This document shows, in pieces, positions 1 through 8,950 of a stretch of DNA of 64,000 nt. The notes beneath the pieces are model-generated. The model made no database searches and was not told the origin of the DNA. It saw only the letters and a list, made by a program, of their open reading frames with translations. The position numbers and the translations under genes are program-made. Source of the DNA: Sphaerisporangium krabiense. GTDB taxonomy: Bacteria; Actinomycetota; Actinomycetes; Streptosporangiales; Streptosporangiaceae. The DNA lies in the NCBI RefSeq assembly GCF_014200435.1, contig NZ_JACHBR010000001.1:4061501-4125500 (forward strand). The letters run 5' to 3'. Position 1 is the first letter of the stretch; every line of letters begins with the position of its first letter.

Positions 1-422
1 ACGCCGGCGTAGTCGGCCAGGCGGCTCGCGGTGTCGCGGGCGAGCCAGCCGCCCTCGTCCTCCAGAGCCTGGGGGAGGTCCCAGTGGAAGAGCGTGGCCG
101 CCGGGACGATGCCCTGGGCGCACAGGCCGTCGACCAGCCGGTCATAGAAGTCGAGGCCCGCCTGGTTCACCGCGCCACGCCCGGCGGGGAGGATTCTCGG
201 CCACGAAATGGAGAAACGATAGGAGTTCACCCCCAGGGCGGCCATGAGCATGACATCCTCTGACCAGCGGTGGTAATGGTCGCACGCCATATCACCGGTG
301 TGGCCGTCCTTCACCTTGCCCGGCTCGTGGGCGAAGGTGTCCCAGATCGACAGGCCGCGGCCGTCGTCCGCCACGGCCCCCTCGATCTGGTATGACGCGG
401 TTGCGGTGCCCCAGAGGAACAT
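1..422 (-). CDS. GH1 beta-glucosidase, N-terminal part (cut by window edge)
   Basis: Reading leftwards from 422, the frame begins [17 protein letters not shown], the classic N-terminal strand of glycoside hydrolase family 1, and continues through [22 protein letters not shown] and TLFHWDLPQ, all GH1 landmarks. About 140 residues are present; the acid/base and nucleophile glutamates lie outside the window. The ATG at 422-420 is preceded by GGAGG at a good distance. GH1 enzymes hydrolyse beta-glucosides or related beta-glycosides in the cytoplasm. The nearby sugar importer and LacI repressor make a disaccharide-utilisation role plausible, although the LacI operator seen elsewhere is not found upstream of this gene. 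Confidence 0.93.
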   Translation of the reverse strand, partial: MFLWGTATASYQIEGAVADDGRGLSIWDTFAHEPGKVKDGHTGDMACDHYHRWSEDVMLMAALGVNSYRFSISWPRILPAGRGAVNQAGLDFYDRLVDGLCAQGIVPAATLFHWDLPQALEDEGGWLARDTASRLADYAG

Positions 423-555
423 GATGGCCTCCTTGTGAGGAGCGTGGGCGAGGGTTCGGGCGGCGCCCTCACCCGTGCGGCCGAAGACGCGCCCGGCAGT
501 TATGAATACTGCTCATGTTATGTGGGTCACCTCGATACGGAGGGATGATGGGGGA

Positions 556-1212
556 ATGACGAACGTCTCGGCGGGGACGCTCCGCCGGCGCCCGGCTCAG
601 CGCCGCAGCGTGGAGCGGGTCGAGCGCATGCTCGACGAGTGCGCCCGCCTGCTCGACGAGGTGGGGTACGACGGTCTGACGACCAAGGAGGTCGCCCGCA
701 GGGCGGAGGTGCCGATCGGCACGTTCTACCAGTTCTTCCCCGACAAACAGGGGCTCGTGCGGGCGCTGGCGCTGCGCAACCTGGACGCCTTCCTCTCCCG
801 CCTGACCTCGCGGCTCGGCGAGGCGGAGGTCTCCGACTGGACCGGGGCGGTCGACCTGGCCGTGGACGAGTTCGTGGACATGAAGCGCACCATTCCCGGC
901 TTCGCGATCATGGACTTCGGCGAGATCCTGCCGACCCCGGCGGGGCCGCCGCTCAAGGGCACCGACCGCCTGCTGGACTCGACGCTGGAGAACAACGTCA
1001 TCGTCGCCGACCGCCTGCGGTCGCTGACCATCGAGCTGCTCGGCGCCCCGACGGGGCCGGCCCTGGACCGCGCGCTCATCGTGGCCGTGGAGGCCGCGGA
1101 CGCCGTGCTGAAGCTCGCCTTCCGCGCCCACCCGGGCGGCGACCCCGACCTCATCGCCGAGTGCAAACGGCTGGTCCGCACCTACCTCGCCGACCACCTG
1201 CCGGCCCGCTGA
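556..1212 (+). CDS. TetR family transcriptional regulator
   Basis: This 218-residue protein has an N-terminal TetR-type helix-turn-helix around residues 35-65, ending in the typical IGTFYQFFPDK segment, followed by a helical ligand domain with no recognisable specificity. The ATG at 556 is preferred over in-frame starts from 475 because the family domain begins directly after it and a G-rich ribosome-binding stretch precedes it. It is divergent from the GH1 gene; the 133-bp gap is comparatively AT-rich and could hold both promoters. The target is unknown. Confidence 0.88.
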   Translation: MTNVSAGTLRRRPAQRRSVERVERMLDECARLLDEVGYDGLTTKEVARRAEVPIGTFYQFFPDKQGLVRALALRNLDAFLSRLTSRLGEAEVSDWTGAVDLAVDEFVDMKRTIPGFAIMDFGEILPTPAGPPLKGTDRLLDSTLENNVIVADRLRSLTIELLGAPTGPALDRALIVAVEAADAVLKLAFRAHPGGDPDLIAECKRLVRTYLADHLPAR

Positions 1213-1218
1213 CCGGTG

Positions 1219-2148
1219 TCAGGCCAGCGAGGGGTCGTCCAGGCGGCCGAGCAGGTCCTGGTCCAGCTTGACCTCGCGGGCCCCGAGCATCTCGTCGAGC
1301 TGCGTGAGCGAGCTGACGCCGACGATCGGGACGATGTCCTGCGCCAGCAGCCAGGCGATCACCACCTGGTTCGGCGTGGCGCCGATCTCGCCGGCCACCT
1401 CGCGCAGCGCGGCCAGCCGCCGCGTCGTCCCCGGGTGGTCGTACTGCGCGGGGATCGGACGGTCCGCGCGGGTGTAGGCGCCGGAGAGCAGCGTGGAGTA
1501 GGTCCACAGCCGCAGCCCCTCGGCGCGCACGTAGCCGAGCGTCTCCTCGCCGACCTGCACGTGCGCGGACTCGTTCAGCCGCGCGCCGGGCCGGGGGCGC
1601 AGGTAGGAGTGCCGGAGCTGCACGTGCGTGTACGGCGCGAGGCCCGACGACAGCGCGAGGCCGCGCGCCCGCTCGATCCGCCACGCCGGGTGGTTGGACG
1701 CGCCGACGTGCCGCGCCTTGCCCTCGGCGACCAGCTCGCCGAAGACGCGGGCCTGCTCCTCCAGCGGCGTCGCGTGGTCCTCGATGTGGGCCCAGTAGAC
1801 GTCCACGTGGTCGGTGCCGAGCCTGCGCAGGCTGGCCTCGGCCGCCGCGCGGACGGCCGCGGGCGACAGCCCTTCGGCCGAGTCCAGGGTGCGCGCGCCG
1901 GGCACGGTGGGGCGGGCGCCGCACTTGGTGCTCACGATCATGCGGTCGCGGGCGCCACGGGAGGCGAGCCACCTGCCGATCGTGGTCTCGCTCTCGTCGC
2001 CGGTGCCGCCGTCGACCCAGAACGTGTAGTTGTCGGCCGTGTCCAGGACGGTGCCGCCGGCCTCGGCGAACCGGTCCAGGATGGCGAACGACGCCGCCTC
2101 GTCGAGGGTCGTGCCGAAGGGGATGGTGCCAAGTGCGATCTCGGTCAT
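1219..2148 (-). CDS. Aldo/keto reductase
   Basis: This 309-residue aldo/keto reductase is a TIM-barrel NADPH-dependent carbonyl reductase. The catalytic tetrad is visible: Asp36 in DTADNY, Tyr41, Lys75 in VSTKCG and His121 in YWAHIED. The C-terminal IVGVSSLTQLDEML segment is the usual cofactor-phosphate binding region. The ATG at 2148 is only seven bases from a -10-like element, so the transcript is probably leaderless. It is transcribed divergently from a MerR regulator through a mirrored promoter, so induction by the MerR ligand is likely. The substrate cannot be read from sequence. Confidence 0.9.
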   Translation of the reverse strand: MTEIALGTIPFGTTLDEAASFAILDRFAEAGGTVLDTADNYTFWVDGGTGDESETTIGRWLASRGARDRMIVSTKCGARPTVPGARTLDSAEGLSPAAVRAAAEASLRRLGTDHVDVYWAHIEDHATPLEEQARVFGELVAEGKARHVGASNHPAWRIERARGLALSSGLAPYTHVQLRHSYLRPRPGARLNESAHVQVGEETLGYVRAEGLRLWTYSTLLSGAYTRADRPIPAQYDHPGTTRRLAALREVAGEIGATPNQVVIAWLLAQDIVPIVGVSSLTQLDEMLGAREVKLDQDLLGRLDDPSLA

Positions 2149-2155
2149 GGCGGAC

Positions 2156-2222
2156 ACCCTGCACGCTGGAGTGGACTCCAGGTCAAACGGCTTGACCTGG
2201 AGTCCACTCCAGGTGCGATGCT
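2156..2222. promoter_or_regulatory. Mirrored divergent MerR-type promoters with paired operators
   Basis: Two 21-bp arms (2166-2186 and 2192-2212) are perfect inverted copies separated by 5 bp. Each arm contains TTGACC followed by the dyad CCTGGAGT-CC-ACTCCAG. On the plus strand TTGACC (2192-2197) is 19 bp from GATGCT (2217-2222); on the minus strand TTGACC (2186-2181) is 19 bp from CAGGGT (2161-2156). A dyad inside an over-long 19-bp spacer is the hallmark of MerR-family activation by DNA distortion. Each gene therefore seems to have its own MerR box. Confidence 0.85.
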
Positions 2223-2228
2223 CGACCG

Positions 2229-2642
2229 GTGAGCGTCTACACACCGGGACAGGTCGCGGAGGAGACCGGCTTCAGTCTGGACACTCTGCGGTACTACGAG
2301 CGCATCGGCCTGCTGGAGCCGATCGAGCGGAACTCCGCCGGGCAAAGGAGGTTCAACGACTCGCACCTGAGCTGGCTGACCATGGTCAGGTGCCTGCGCA
2401 CCACCGGCATGCCGATCGCCGAGATGGTGCGCTTCGCCCAGCTCGTCCGTGGCGGGGACGAGACGATCACCGACCGGATCGCGTTGCTGGAGGCCCATGA
2501 CCGCGAGGTGGAGGCTCAGATCGCCGAGCTGAAGGAGAAGCAGGCCGCGATCCAGCGGAAGATCGGCTACTACCGTGACGTGCTCGCGCTCGCCGCGAAC
2601 ACCCCCGTCTGCGACGGCGCCGCGCCGGCGCCGTCGCGCTGA
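2229..2642 (+). CDS. MerR family transcriptional regulator
   Basis: This 137-residue protein carries a MerR winged helix at residues 3-72 (YTPGQVAEETGFSLDTLRYYERIGLLEP) followed by a dimerising coiled coil (residues 80-120). It has no Cys cluster like SoxR or the metal sensors, so it probably senses an organic or electrophilic compound. The GTG start is six bases after the -10 of the 19-bp-spacer promoter, so translation should be leaderless. It faces the aldo/keto reductase, which it probably activates together with itself. Confidence 0.92.
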   Translation: MSVYTPGQVAEETGFSLDTLRYYERIGLLEPIERNSAGQRRFNDSHLSWLTMVRCLRTTGMPIAEMVRFAQLVRGGDETITDRIALLEAHDREVEAQIAELKEKQAAIQRKIGYYRDVLALAANTPVCDGAAPAPSR

Positions 2643-2690
2643 GCCGCCGCGGGACGCGCGCCTGAGGGGCCGGCGTCCGAGGGGCGCGGG

Positions 2691-4715
2691 TCAGGCCTGG
2701 GGAGCGCCGGTGCGGTCGCTGTAGGCACTGGCCTGGATGGAGTACAGGTCGGCGTACTGGCCGCCGAGGGCCATCAACGCCTCATGGGTGCCCTGCTCGA
2801 TCACCTTGCCGTGGTCGAGGACGTAGATGCGGTCGGCGTAGCGCACGCTGGCCAGGCGGTGGGTGATGAGCAGGACGGTGCGGCCGTCGGCGTGGCCGCG
2901 GATGCGCTCGAACAGGGCGTGCTCGGCGCGGGCGTCGAGCGCGGCCGTCGGCTCGTCACAGATGAGCAGCGGCGCGTCGCGGTAGAACCCGCGGGCCACG
3001 GCGATGCGCTGCCACTGGCCGCCCGAGGGCTCGTGCCCGTCCTTGAACCGGCGGTCGAGCAGGGTGCGGTAGCCGTGCGGCAGCTCGGCGATGACCTGGT
3101 CGGCCCCGGCGACCTCCGCCGACGCCCGCAGGGCCTCGGCGCCCTTCTCCAGGCCCATGGTGATGTTGTCCTTGGCGGTGAGCGGCCAGCGGGTGTGGTC
3201 CTGGGCGATGACCGCGATGTTGCGCCGGAGCTCCTCGGCGGGCACGCCGGCGAGGTCGGTGTCGTCCCACAGCACGCGTCCGCCGCCGGGCTCGTACAGG
3301 CCCGCGATGATCTTGGACAGCGTGGTCTTGCCCGAGCCGTTCTCGCCGACGAGGGCGACGACCTCGCCCCGCTCGATGTGGACCGAGACGTGGTCGAGGG
3401 CGGGCTCCTCCTTGCCGGGGTAGTGGAAGGTGACGTCCTCGACGGCGATGCGCCGGAAGGCCGGGGGAGCGGGGAGCGGGCGCGGCGGGCTCTGGCGGCG
3501 GCGCGCCTCGGCGCAGAAGTCCAGGAAGTCGGTGAAGTAGAGCCCCTCCTCGTACAGGCGGTTGGTGGCGTACATCAGGGTGGACAGGTAGCCCTGCCCG
3601 GAGCGGATCGCGAGGACGGCCGTGCCCGCGACGGCCAGCGGCACGGCGCCGACGGCGAGCAGCAGCCCGAGCGCGACGTAGACGATGCCGGTGCCGAGGC
3701 CGCCGAGCGCCTCGCCGATCACGCGCGCGAACGTCTGGCGCCGGGCCAGCCGCAGGACGACCTCCTGCTCGGCGTCCGCGACCTGGTCGTACAGGCGCAT
3801 GAGGAACGCGCGCATGGTGAACGAGCGGACCTCCGCGGCGGTCTCGCGCTCCGCCATGAGGTCGCTGAGGATCCATTTGCGCCGCCGCACGGGCATCAGC
3901 GCGTACATGGTCGTGTACCGCATGCGGGCCGAGCGGACGGCGGCCCACGCGTCGGGGATCACCGCGAGGACCAGCAGGGGCAGCAGGACGGGATGCAGGA
4001 TGCCGAGCACGCCCGCCGCGGCCGCGATGCCGATGAGGCCGGTGAGGACGTCGATCGCCGAGTCGACCACGGTGTCCACCATGGAGACGCCGCGCGAGCG
4101 GGCGCGCTGGAGCGAGTCGTGGAAGTCGGGGTCGTCGAAGGCGATGAGGTCGACCCGGCTGGTCAGGTCGTAGAGCTGGGTCTCGGCGATGCGGCCGACC
4201 TGGGGCTCCAGCCTGGACTGGGCCCAGCCGGCCCCGGCCTGCAGGGCGGTGCGCAGCGTGGCGGCGGCGCCGACGAGCAGCAGGCTGGGCAGGGCGGCCT
4301 TGACGCGGTCGGGGGTGGGCCCGGAGGAGAAGAGGGCCTGCAGCACGCCGGTGGTGGCGAGCAGCCCGAACGCGGTGAACACCCCGCCGAGCGCGCTGAG
4401 GGAGATGGTGGCCACGGTGTCGCGGGGGCTGGCCCGCCAGGCCATGCCGACGGCCTGGCCGATGAGGGCGGGGAGCCTGCGCGCCACGGTGAGGAAGCGG
4501 ACGCCGGACATGGTGGCGATGTGGGTGTGCCAGTCGCCGAAGGTCACCTCGCCGAGGTCGATCGCCTCGCCGGTGTCCGGCGAGTCGGGGCGCGTGCCAT
4601 TGGGCGGGGCGTCATTCGGCGCGGAGCCGTCGAGGCCGGGAGGACGCGCGGACGCCGCGGCGCGCGGCGTGCCGGAGTGGTCGGGATCGGGGGAATCCTG
4701 CGGGAGCTCGGCCAT
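2691..4715 (-). CDS. ABC transporter, fused membrane and ATPase half-transporter
   Basis: This is a 674-residue half-transporter. A hydrophilic N-terminal tail of about 80 residues is followed by a six-helix exporter-type membrane domain (about 85-380) and an ATPase domain (about 425-660). The ATPase shows Walker A GENGSGKTT (about residue 455), signature SGGQWQR (about 562), Walker B LLICDEPTAALDA and the H-loop histidine in LLITHRLA. It would act as a homodimer in the membrane; the substrate is unknown. Actinobacterial relatives often sit near peptide or natural-product genes. A short possible ORF lies 129 bp upstream on the same strand. Confidence 0.93.
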   Translation of the reverse strand: MAELPQDSPDPDHSGTPRAAASARPPGLDGSAPNDAPPNGTRPDSPDTGEAIDLGEVTFGDWHTHIATMSGVRFLTVARRLPALIGQAVGMAWRASPRDTVATISLSALGGVFTAFGLLATTGVLQALFSSGPTPDRVKAALPSLLLVGAAATLRTALQAGAGWAQSRLEPQVGRIAETQLYDLTSRVDLIAFDDPDFHDSLQRARSRGVSMVDTVVDSAIDVLTGLIGIAAAAGVLGILHPVLLPLLVLAVIPDAWAAVRSARMRYTTMYALMPVRRRKWILSDLMAERETAAEVRSFTMRAFLMRLYDQVADAEQEVVLRLARRQTFARVIGEALGGLGTGIVYVALGLLLAVGAVPLAVAGTAVLAIRSGQGYLSTLMYATNRLYEEGLYFTDFLDFCAEARRRQSPPRPLPAPPAFRRIAVEDVTFHYPGKEEPALDHVSVHIERGEVVALVGENGSGKTTLSKIIAGLYEPGGGRVLWDDTDLAGVPAEELRRNIAVIAQDHTRWPLTAKDNITMGLEKGAEALRASAEVAGADQVIAELPHGYRTLLDRRFKDGHEPSGGQWQRIAVARGFYRDAPLLICDEPTAALDARAEHALFERIRGHADGRTVLLITHRLASVRYADRIYVLDHGKVIEQGTHEALMALGGQYADLYSIQASAYSDRTGAPQA

Positions 4716-4844
4716 GCTCGCAGTGTGACCGGCCTCACCGACAGTTTAAAGACACGCTGGTAAACCGTGGCGTTTCGGTTGAAAGTCGCAATTACTTTGG
4801 CGGGTCCGCTATTTCGGCGGGCCCGCCGAAGCGCCCGGCCGGGG

Positions 4845-4988
4845 TCAGGACGGCCGAAGGGTGGGGTTCCATTCGAACGCGCCGCCCGAGGGCTCGGGAA
4901 GACGCGGGACGAGACGCTCGGCCTCCGCGTGCAGGGCGGCGATCAGGAGGAGTTCGAGGCCCAGGTCTTCGAGGTCGACGGTTTCCAA
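4845..4988 (-). CDS. Possible small ORF (47 residues), unrecognised
   Basis: A frame opening with TTG at 4988, eight bases after GGGAG, gives 47 residues: an acidic, Leu-rich first half (ETVDLEDLGLELLLIAALHA), then Pro-rich VPRLPEPSGGAFEWNP and a stop. About 83% of third positions are G or C, as in real genes here, and the composition is protein-like rather than Arg/Pro-rich as in shadow frames. It lies upstream of the ABC exporter in the same direction. It could be a small hypothetical protein, a peptide precursor or chance; no family is recognised and the TTG start is weak. Confidence 0.3.
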   Translation of the reverse strand: METVDLEDLGLELLLIAALHAEAERLVPRLPEPSGGAFEWNPTLRPS

Positions 4989-5791
4989 CTGAGGCTCCCG
5001 ATGTGAGATGGCTCACCGGCCGGGTGGCTCACCTGGGTGGCCGGTGCTCGTGGAATCTTACCTTCCGTGACGGCGATCCGCAGCCTTGACCTGCGTTGTT
5101 CACTCTTCGTGTGGATCAGGGGTGATCAATAGTACATCCTGGACATCTAATGACATAAGGGGTGAAAGCCGTGAATGGCGGAAGACGTGACCGTTCTCGG
5201 GGTGCGATCGATCTCCTCCTCACCGGGTGCTCCGCCTCACTGCCCGCCAGAACGCCCCTTATGCCGAAACCGCCGATGCCGCTCCGTGGCGGCTCTTCCG
5301 GCCGTCCGCGTCGCTTGATCAGAGCAGAGTAGCCAATGCGACGATAATCGCGGAAGGCGGGATTTCAATGAAGTTGTAGCGATTTCTTGACACTTAGTGG
5401 GGCAGCCCGTGGCGCCTTCGCCGCACTGCGCAAGTCAGGGGGCTGGTCAGGGGTGCGCTGCCCCGCCGCCGCCGCTTCGTCCTTCCTGATACATCAACAA
5501 AAACACGTCTATATCGTTCTGTCGGGCGGTATGGGATGGATTACAGGCGAATCCGGCATGAGTTGGGCGCGCTCCGTTATTTGGTGGAACACTTGCGTAA
5601 TGGCGCGCCCGCCGTTCCCCGGCCGGTCGCGCTCCGCCGCCGCCCCGCGTCCCCGGATGCCTGAGAAGCGCCGCGTGGCCCGCCGCACGGGTGAGGTCGC
5701 CTCGGAGGGGTGGAGACCGACCCCAGGGTCACGCGGTCGCGAGCCCGGGCACGGTGGCCTGCGGCCCCTGCCCGGGTTCGCCCCCGCCTGG
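4989..5791. other. About 800 bp without a convincing gene
   Basis: No frame here has convincing coding character. The stretch is locally AT-richer than its surroundings (around 5130-5170, 5300-5400 and 5490-5580), with several TTGAC-type hexamers and many short stop-rich frames. It probably holds promoters for the exporter side and downstream sequence of the pentapeptide gene, or remnants of decayed genes. No tRNA, insertion sequence or strong hairpin is seen. Confidence 0.5.
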
Positions 5792-6412
5792 TCAGTCCTG
5801 CCGCACGTCCACGCCGAGCGCGCTCGCGATCAGCACGGCCTGGTGCAGGTCCACGATCGCGCCCCGCAGGTCCACGGTCAGGGGCTCCAGCGAGGACAGG
5901 TCGCTGCCGCGCAGGTCGCACCGCAGGAAGCTCGCCTTCTCCAGCGACGAACCGGACAGGTCCACCCCGGTGAGCCGGCCGTCCGTGAACCGCGCGCCGG
6001 AGAGATCGGCTTCGCGCATGCGCAGGTCCATGAAGGTGGTGCCGCTCAGGTTCGCCCCGGCCAGCGCGGTGAACGACCAGTCGCCGCCCTCGACTCCGAG
6101 CAGGTCGAAGGTGCAGCCCTCGAACGCGCTGCCGACGAGCTTGCAGCCGGTGAAGTTCGCGTCGAAGAACGAGCAGCGCGAGAAGTGGCAGTTGACGAAG
6201 GCGCTGTCGGCGTGCCGCGAGGCGTTGAACCGGGCTCCCCGGAACACGCATTCGGTGAACACGGCGCCCTCGCCGGTGACCTCGGTCAGGTCGACGTCGA
6301 TGAAGGCGACGTTGGAGTGGTTCTGCCCGGAGATATCAAGATCGTCCCAGTCATCGGAGATGACGGAGGTGTGGGTCTCGGGAGGCTTGCGCCGGTGTGA
6401 ACGGTCAGGCAT
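5792..6412 (-). CDS. Pentapeptide-repeat protein
   Basis: This 206-residue protein is built of tandem five-residue units of the A(D/N)LxX type from about residue 30 to 190 (for example ADLSGARFTD, ANLSGTTFMD, SSLEKASFLRCDLRG), predicting a right-handed quadrilateral beta-helix. The family includes MfpA/Qnr DNA mimics that protect gyrase, but many members have unknown roles; there is no neighbouring topoisomerase or toxin gene to support a gyrase role. It is probably cytoplasmic, with no signal peptide or membrane segment. It is divergent from the sugar importer operon. Confidence 0.88.
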   Translation of the reverse strand: MPDRSHRRKPPETHTSVISDDWDDLDISGQNHSNVAFIDVDLTEVTGEGAVFTECVFRGARFNASRHADSAFVNCHFSRCSFFDANFTGCKLVGSAFEGCTFDLLGVEGGDWSFTALAGANLSGTTFMDLRMREADLSGARFTDGRLTGVDLSGSSLEKASFLRCDLRGSDLSSLEPLTVDLRGAIVDLHQAVLIASALGVDVRQD

Positions 6413-6573
6413 CGGCGGACCTCGGGGTGATGGCGGTCATGGGCCGATACTTCCACGCGGGTCCGACAGGCCCGCCGGCCCCGTCCGTCCCGGCGGGGAG
6501 ACGCCCCGGGGCCGCGCCGTACCCAGCCGTACCTGCCTATACCTGGCTATATGGAGACGTTATTCGCCTGCCC

Positions 6574-6625
6574 TTGACGCCTTCGCCCGACAGGTGCGTT
6601 GATTGCGTACCTGACAACGTTGTCA
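6574..6625 (+). promoter_or_regulatory. Importer promoter with LacI operator
   Basis: A perfect 14-bp palindrome TGACAACGTTGTCA occupies 6612-6625, just downstream of a plausible promoter (TTGACG 6574-6579, 18-bp spacer, GTTGAT 6598-6603). The same 14 bp recur at 14799-14812 in front of the LacI gene at 13739-14779. The central CG and the length are typical of LacI-family operators. A repressor here would sit over the transcription start of the importer operon. Confidence 0.85.
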
Positions 6626-6697
6626 CCGCGCCCCGACACGGCCGGGGCGTCACACGCTGACAGCGTCCCTCTGACCCCCCGAAGGGACGGGACAGAA

Positions 6698-7987
6698 ATG
6701 CGACGACGGTGGATGTCGGCCGTCGCGGTCACCGTGGCGGGCCTCCTCTCCCTGACCGCCTGCGGCGGCGGTGGCGATGGGAAGAGCGCCGGCGACGGCC
6801 AGGCGGCGAAGAAGCAGGTCGAGGTCTTCTCCTGGTGGACGGGCCCCGGCGAGGCGGACGGCCTGAAGGCCATGCGAGAGATCTTCGAGAAGCGGAACCC
6901 GGGCCTGACGTTCTTCGACGCCGCCGTCGCGGGCGGCTCGGGCGACAAGGCCCGCGCGCTGCTCTCCAGCAAGCTCCAGGCGAACCAGCCGCCCGACACC
7001 TTCCAGGGCCACGCGGGCGCCGAGCTCCAGGGCTACATCAAGGCCGGCAAGCTGGAACCGCTGAACGCGCTCTACGACGAGCTGAAGCTGAAGGAGGTCT
7101 TCCCGCAGCAGCTCGTCGACCAGATCACCTACAAGGGCAACGTCTATTCGGTGCCGGTGAACATCCACCGCTCCAACGTCCTGTGGTTCAACCCCAAGGT
7201 GCTGAAGGACGCGGGCGTCGCCGCCCCGCCGAAGACGATCGAGGAGTTCATCACGGCCCTGGAGGCGGTGAAGAGGACCAAGAAGATCCCGCTGTCGATC
7301 GGCTCGGAGTGGACGGTGGTCCACCTGCTGGAGAGCGTGCTGCTCGGCTCGCTCGGCACCGACGCCTACAACGCCCTGTGGACCCCGGGCGCCGACTGGT
7401 CGGCCCCGGCCCTCACCAAGGCGCTGGGGGACTTCAAGACGATCCTGTCCTACGCGGGCCCGGCGCAGGACGACTGGCAGCCCGCCTCCAAGCAGGTGGC
7501 CGACGGCGCGGCGGCGTTCAACGTCATGGGCGACTGGGCCTACGGCTACTTCCACAACCCGCCGGACGGCGGGCTCGGCAAGAAGTCCAAGGAGGACTTC
7601 GACTGGGTGGCCTCGCCCGGCACCGACGGCACGTTCATGTGGCTGTCGGACAGCTTCACCCTGCCCAAGGGCGCGCCGAACCGCGACGGCGCCCTCGCCT
7701 GGCTCAAGGTCGCCGCGAGCAAGGAGGGCCAGGACGCCTTCAACCCCAAGAAGGGCTCCATCCCGGCGCGCAAGGACGCCGACAAGGCGCTCTACACCGA
7801 CTACCTGGAGTGGGACCTGGCCCAGTGGGCGAACGGCAAGCTCGCCGGGTCCATCCAGCACGGCGTCGTCGCCAACGACGCGTGGAAGACGGCCATCACC
7901 GAGGCGGTCGGGCTGTTCCTGCAGAGCAAGGACGTGGCCAAGCTGCAGCAGGCGCTGGTCCAGGCCGCGCAGACCAACAACCAGTGA
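6698..7987 (+). CDS. Sugar ABC transporter substrate-binding lipoprotein
   Basis: This is a 429-residue solute-binding protein of the sugar (MalE/UgpB-like, family 1) type. A signal peptide ends in the lipobox LTAC with Cys22, followed by a Gly-rich linker, so it should be membrane-anchored outside the cell. EVFSWWTGPGEADGL and the later WLSDSFTLPKGAPN segment are typical of this family in actinobacteria. The ATG at 6698 is chosen because the signal peptide begins there after a GAAGGGACGG ribosome site. It is first in a three-gene importer operon (no ATPase encoded; a shared MsiK-like ATPase elsewhere is expected) under the LacI operator at 6612. Confidence 0.93.
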   Translation: MRRRWMSAVAVTVAGLLSLTACGGGGDGKSAGDGQAAKKQVEVFSWWTGPGEADGLKAMREIFEKRNPGLTFFDAAVAGGSGDKARALLSSKLQANQPPDTFQGHAGAELQGYIKAGKLEPLNALYDELKLKEVFPQQLVDQITYKGNVYSVPVNIHRSNVLWFNPKVLKDAGVAAPPKTIEEFITALEAVKRTKKIPLSIGSEWTVVHLLESVLLGSLGTDAYNALWTPGADWSAPALTKALGDFKTILSYAGPAQDDWQPASKQVADGAAAFNVMGDWAYGYFHNPPDGGLGKKSKEDFDWVASPGTDGTFMWLSDSFTLPKGAPNRDGALAWLKVAASKEGQDAFNPKKGSIPARKDADKALYTDYLEWDLAQWANGKLAGSIQHGVVANDAWKTAITEAVGLFLQSKDVAKLQQALVQAAQTNNQ

Positions 7988-8044
7988 CCACCCGGCCCGT
8001 GCCCGCGCGTGGCCGCGGGCACGGGCCGATCCTTGGGGGTATCC

Positions 8045-8950
8045 GTGTCACGCCTCAGAAGGTCGCGCCTCAAAAGGTGGCTGCCGGGCCTGCTCCTGGT
8101 GACGCCGTCGATCGTCCTGATCGCCGTCTTCGTGTACGGGATGCTCGGCTGGAACTTCCGGCTGGCCATGACCGACCAGCACGACGAGATCTCCGAGGGC
8201 AGCAGGTTCGTCGGGTTGGAGAACTTCGTCGCGCTCTGGGACCAGGAACGCTGGGGCCTGTCGGTCAGGCACGCGATCGTCTTCACGCTGGTGTTCGTGG
8301 GCGGCGCGCTGGCGCTCGGCTGGCTGCTCGCCTTCCTGATGGAGAAGGGGATCAAGGGCGAGGGCGGCTTCCGCACCGTCTACCTGTTCCCGATGGCCAT
8401 CTCGTTCGTGGCGACGGGCGTCGTGTGGCGGTGGCTGATGAACAGCGGCCAGGGGGAGCAGGCCGTCGGGCTGAACCGGCTCTTCCAGGCGGTCGGGCTG
8501 GGGTTCCTGGAGAACGACTGGTTCCGCGGGGAGACCTGGGGGATGGCCGCGATGGCGATCCCCGCCATCTGGCAGATGTCCGGATATGTCATGGCGCTGT
8601 TCCTGGCCGGCTTCCGCGGCGTGCCCGAGGAACTGCGCGAGGCCGCCCGGGTGGACGGCTGCCGGGAGTGGCAGGTCTACCGGTACGTCGTGTTCCCGTT
8701 CCTGCGCCCGGTCACGCTGTCCGCGCTGATCATCCTCGGGCACATCTCGCTCAAGGTGTTCGACCTCATCGTGTCGGTGTCCGGCAAGCAGATCATCACG
8801 GACGTGCCCGCCGTCTTCATGTGGGTCGCGGTGTTCGACGCGCACGACCCGGCCAAGGGCGCGACGATCGCCGCGTACATCGTGCTCGCCGTCGCCGTCT
8901 TCGTCGTCCCGTACCTGATCTGGAACGCCCGCAGGGAGAAGCGCTCATGA
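8045..8950 (+). CDS. Sugar ABC transporter permease (MalF-like)
   Basis: This 301-residue membrane protein has about six transmembrane helices and the cytoplasmic EAA loop EELREAARVDGCREW that docks the ATPase. The GTG at 8045 is preferred because TTGGGGGT lies five bases upstream; an in-frame GTG at 8009 would add residues unlike the family. It is the second gene of the importer and its stop overlaps the start of the next gene (ATGA). Confidence 0.92.
   Translation: MSRLRRSRLKRWLPGLLLVTPSIVLIAVFVYGMLGWNFRLAMTDQHDEISEGSRFVGLENFVALWDQERWGLSVRHAIVFTLVFVGGALALGWLLAFLMEKGIKGEGGFRTVYLFPMAISFVATGVVWRWLMNSGQGEQAVGLNRLFQAVGLGFLENDWFRGETWGMAAMAIPAIWQMSGYVMALFLAGFRGVPEELREAARVDGCREWQVYRYVVFPFLRPVTLSALIILGHISLKVFDLIVSVSGKQIITDVPAVFMWVAVFDAHDPAKGATIAAYIVLAVAVFVVPYLIWNARREKRS

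Noticed and set aside
475-555. N-terminal extension of the TetR gene
   Set aside because: The extra 27 residues do not resemble the family and cover the likely promoter; the ATG at 556 fits better.
4767-5006. 79-codon plus-strand frame overlapping the small candidate ORF
   Set aside because: Arg/Gly-rich shadow composition and no ribosome site.
6709-8946. A very long open frame running through the binding protein and first permease
   Set aside because: It is out of frame with both genes and Arg/Gly/Pro-rich; only its last part, from 8947, is the real MalG-like permease.
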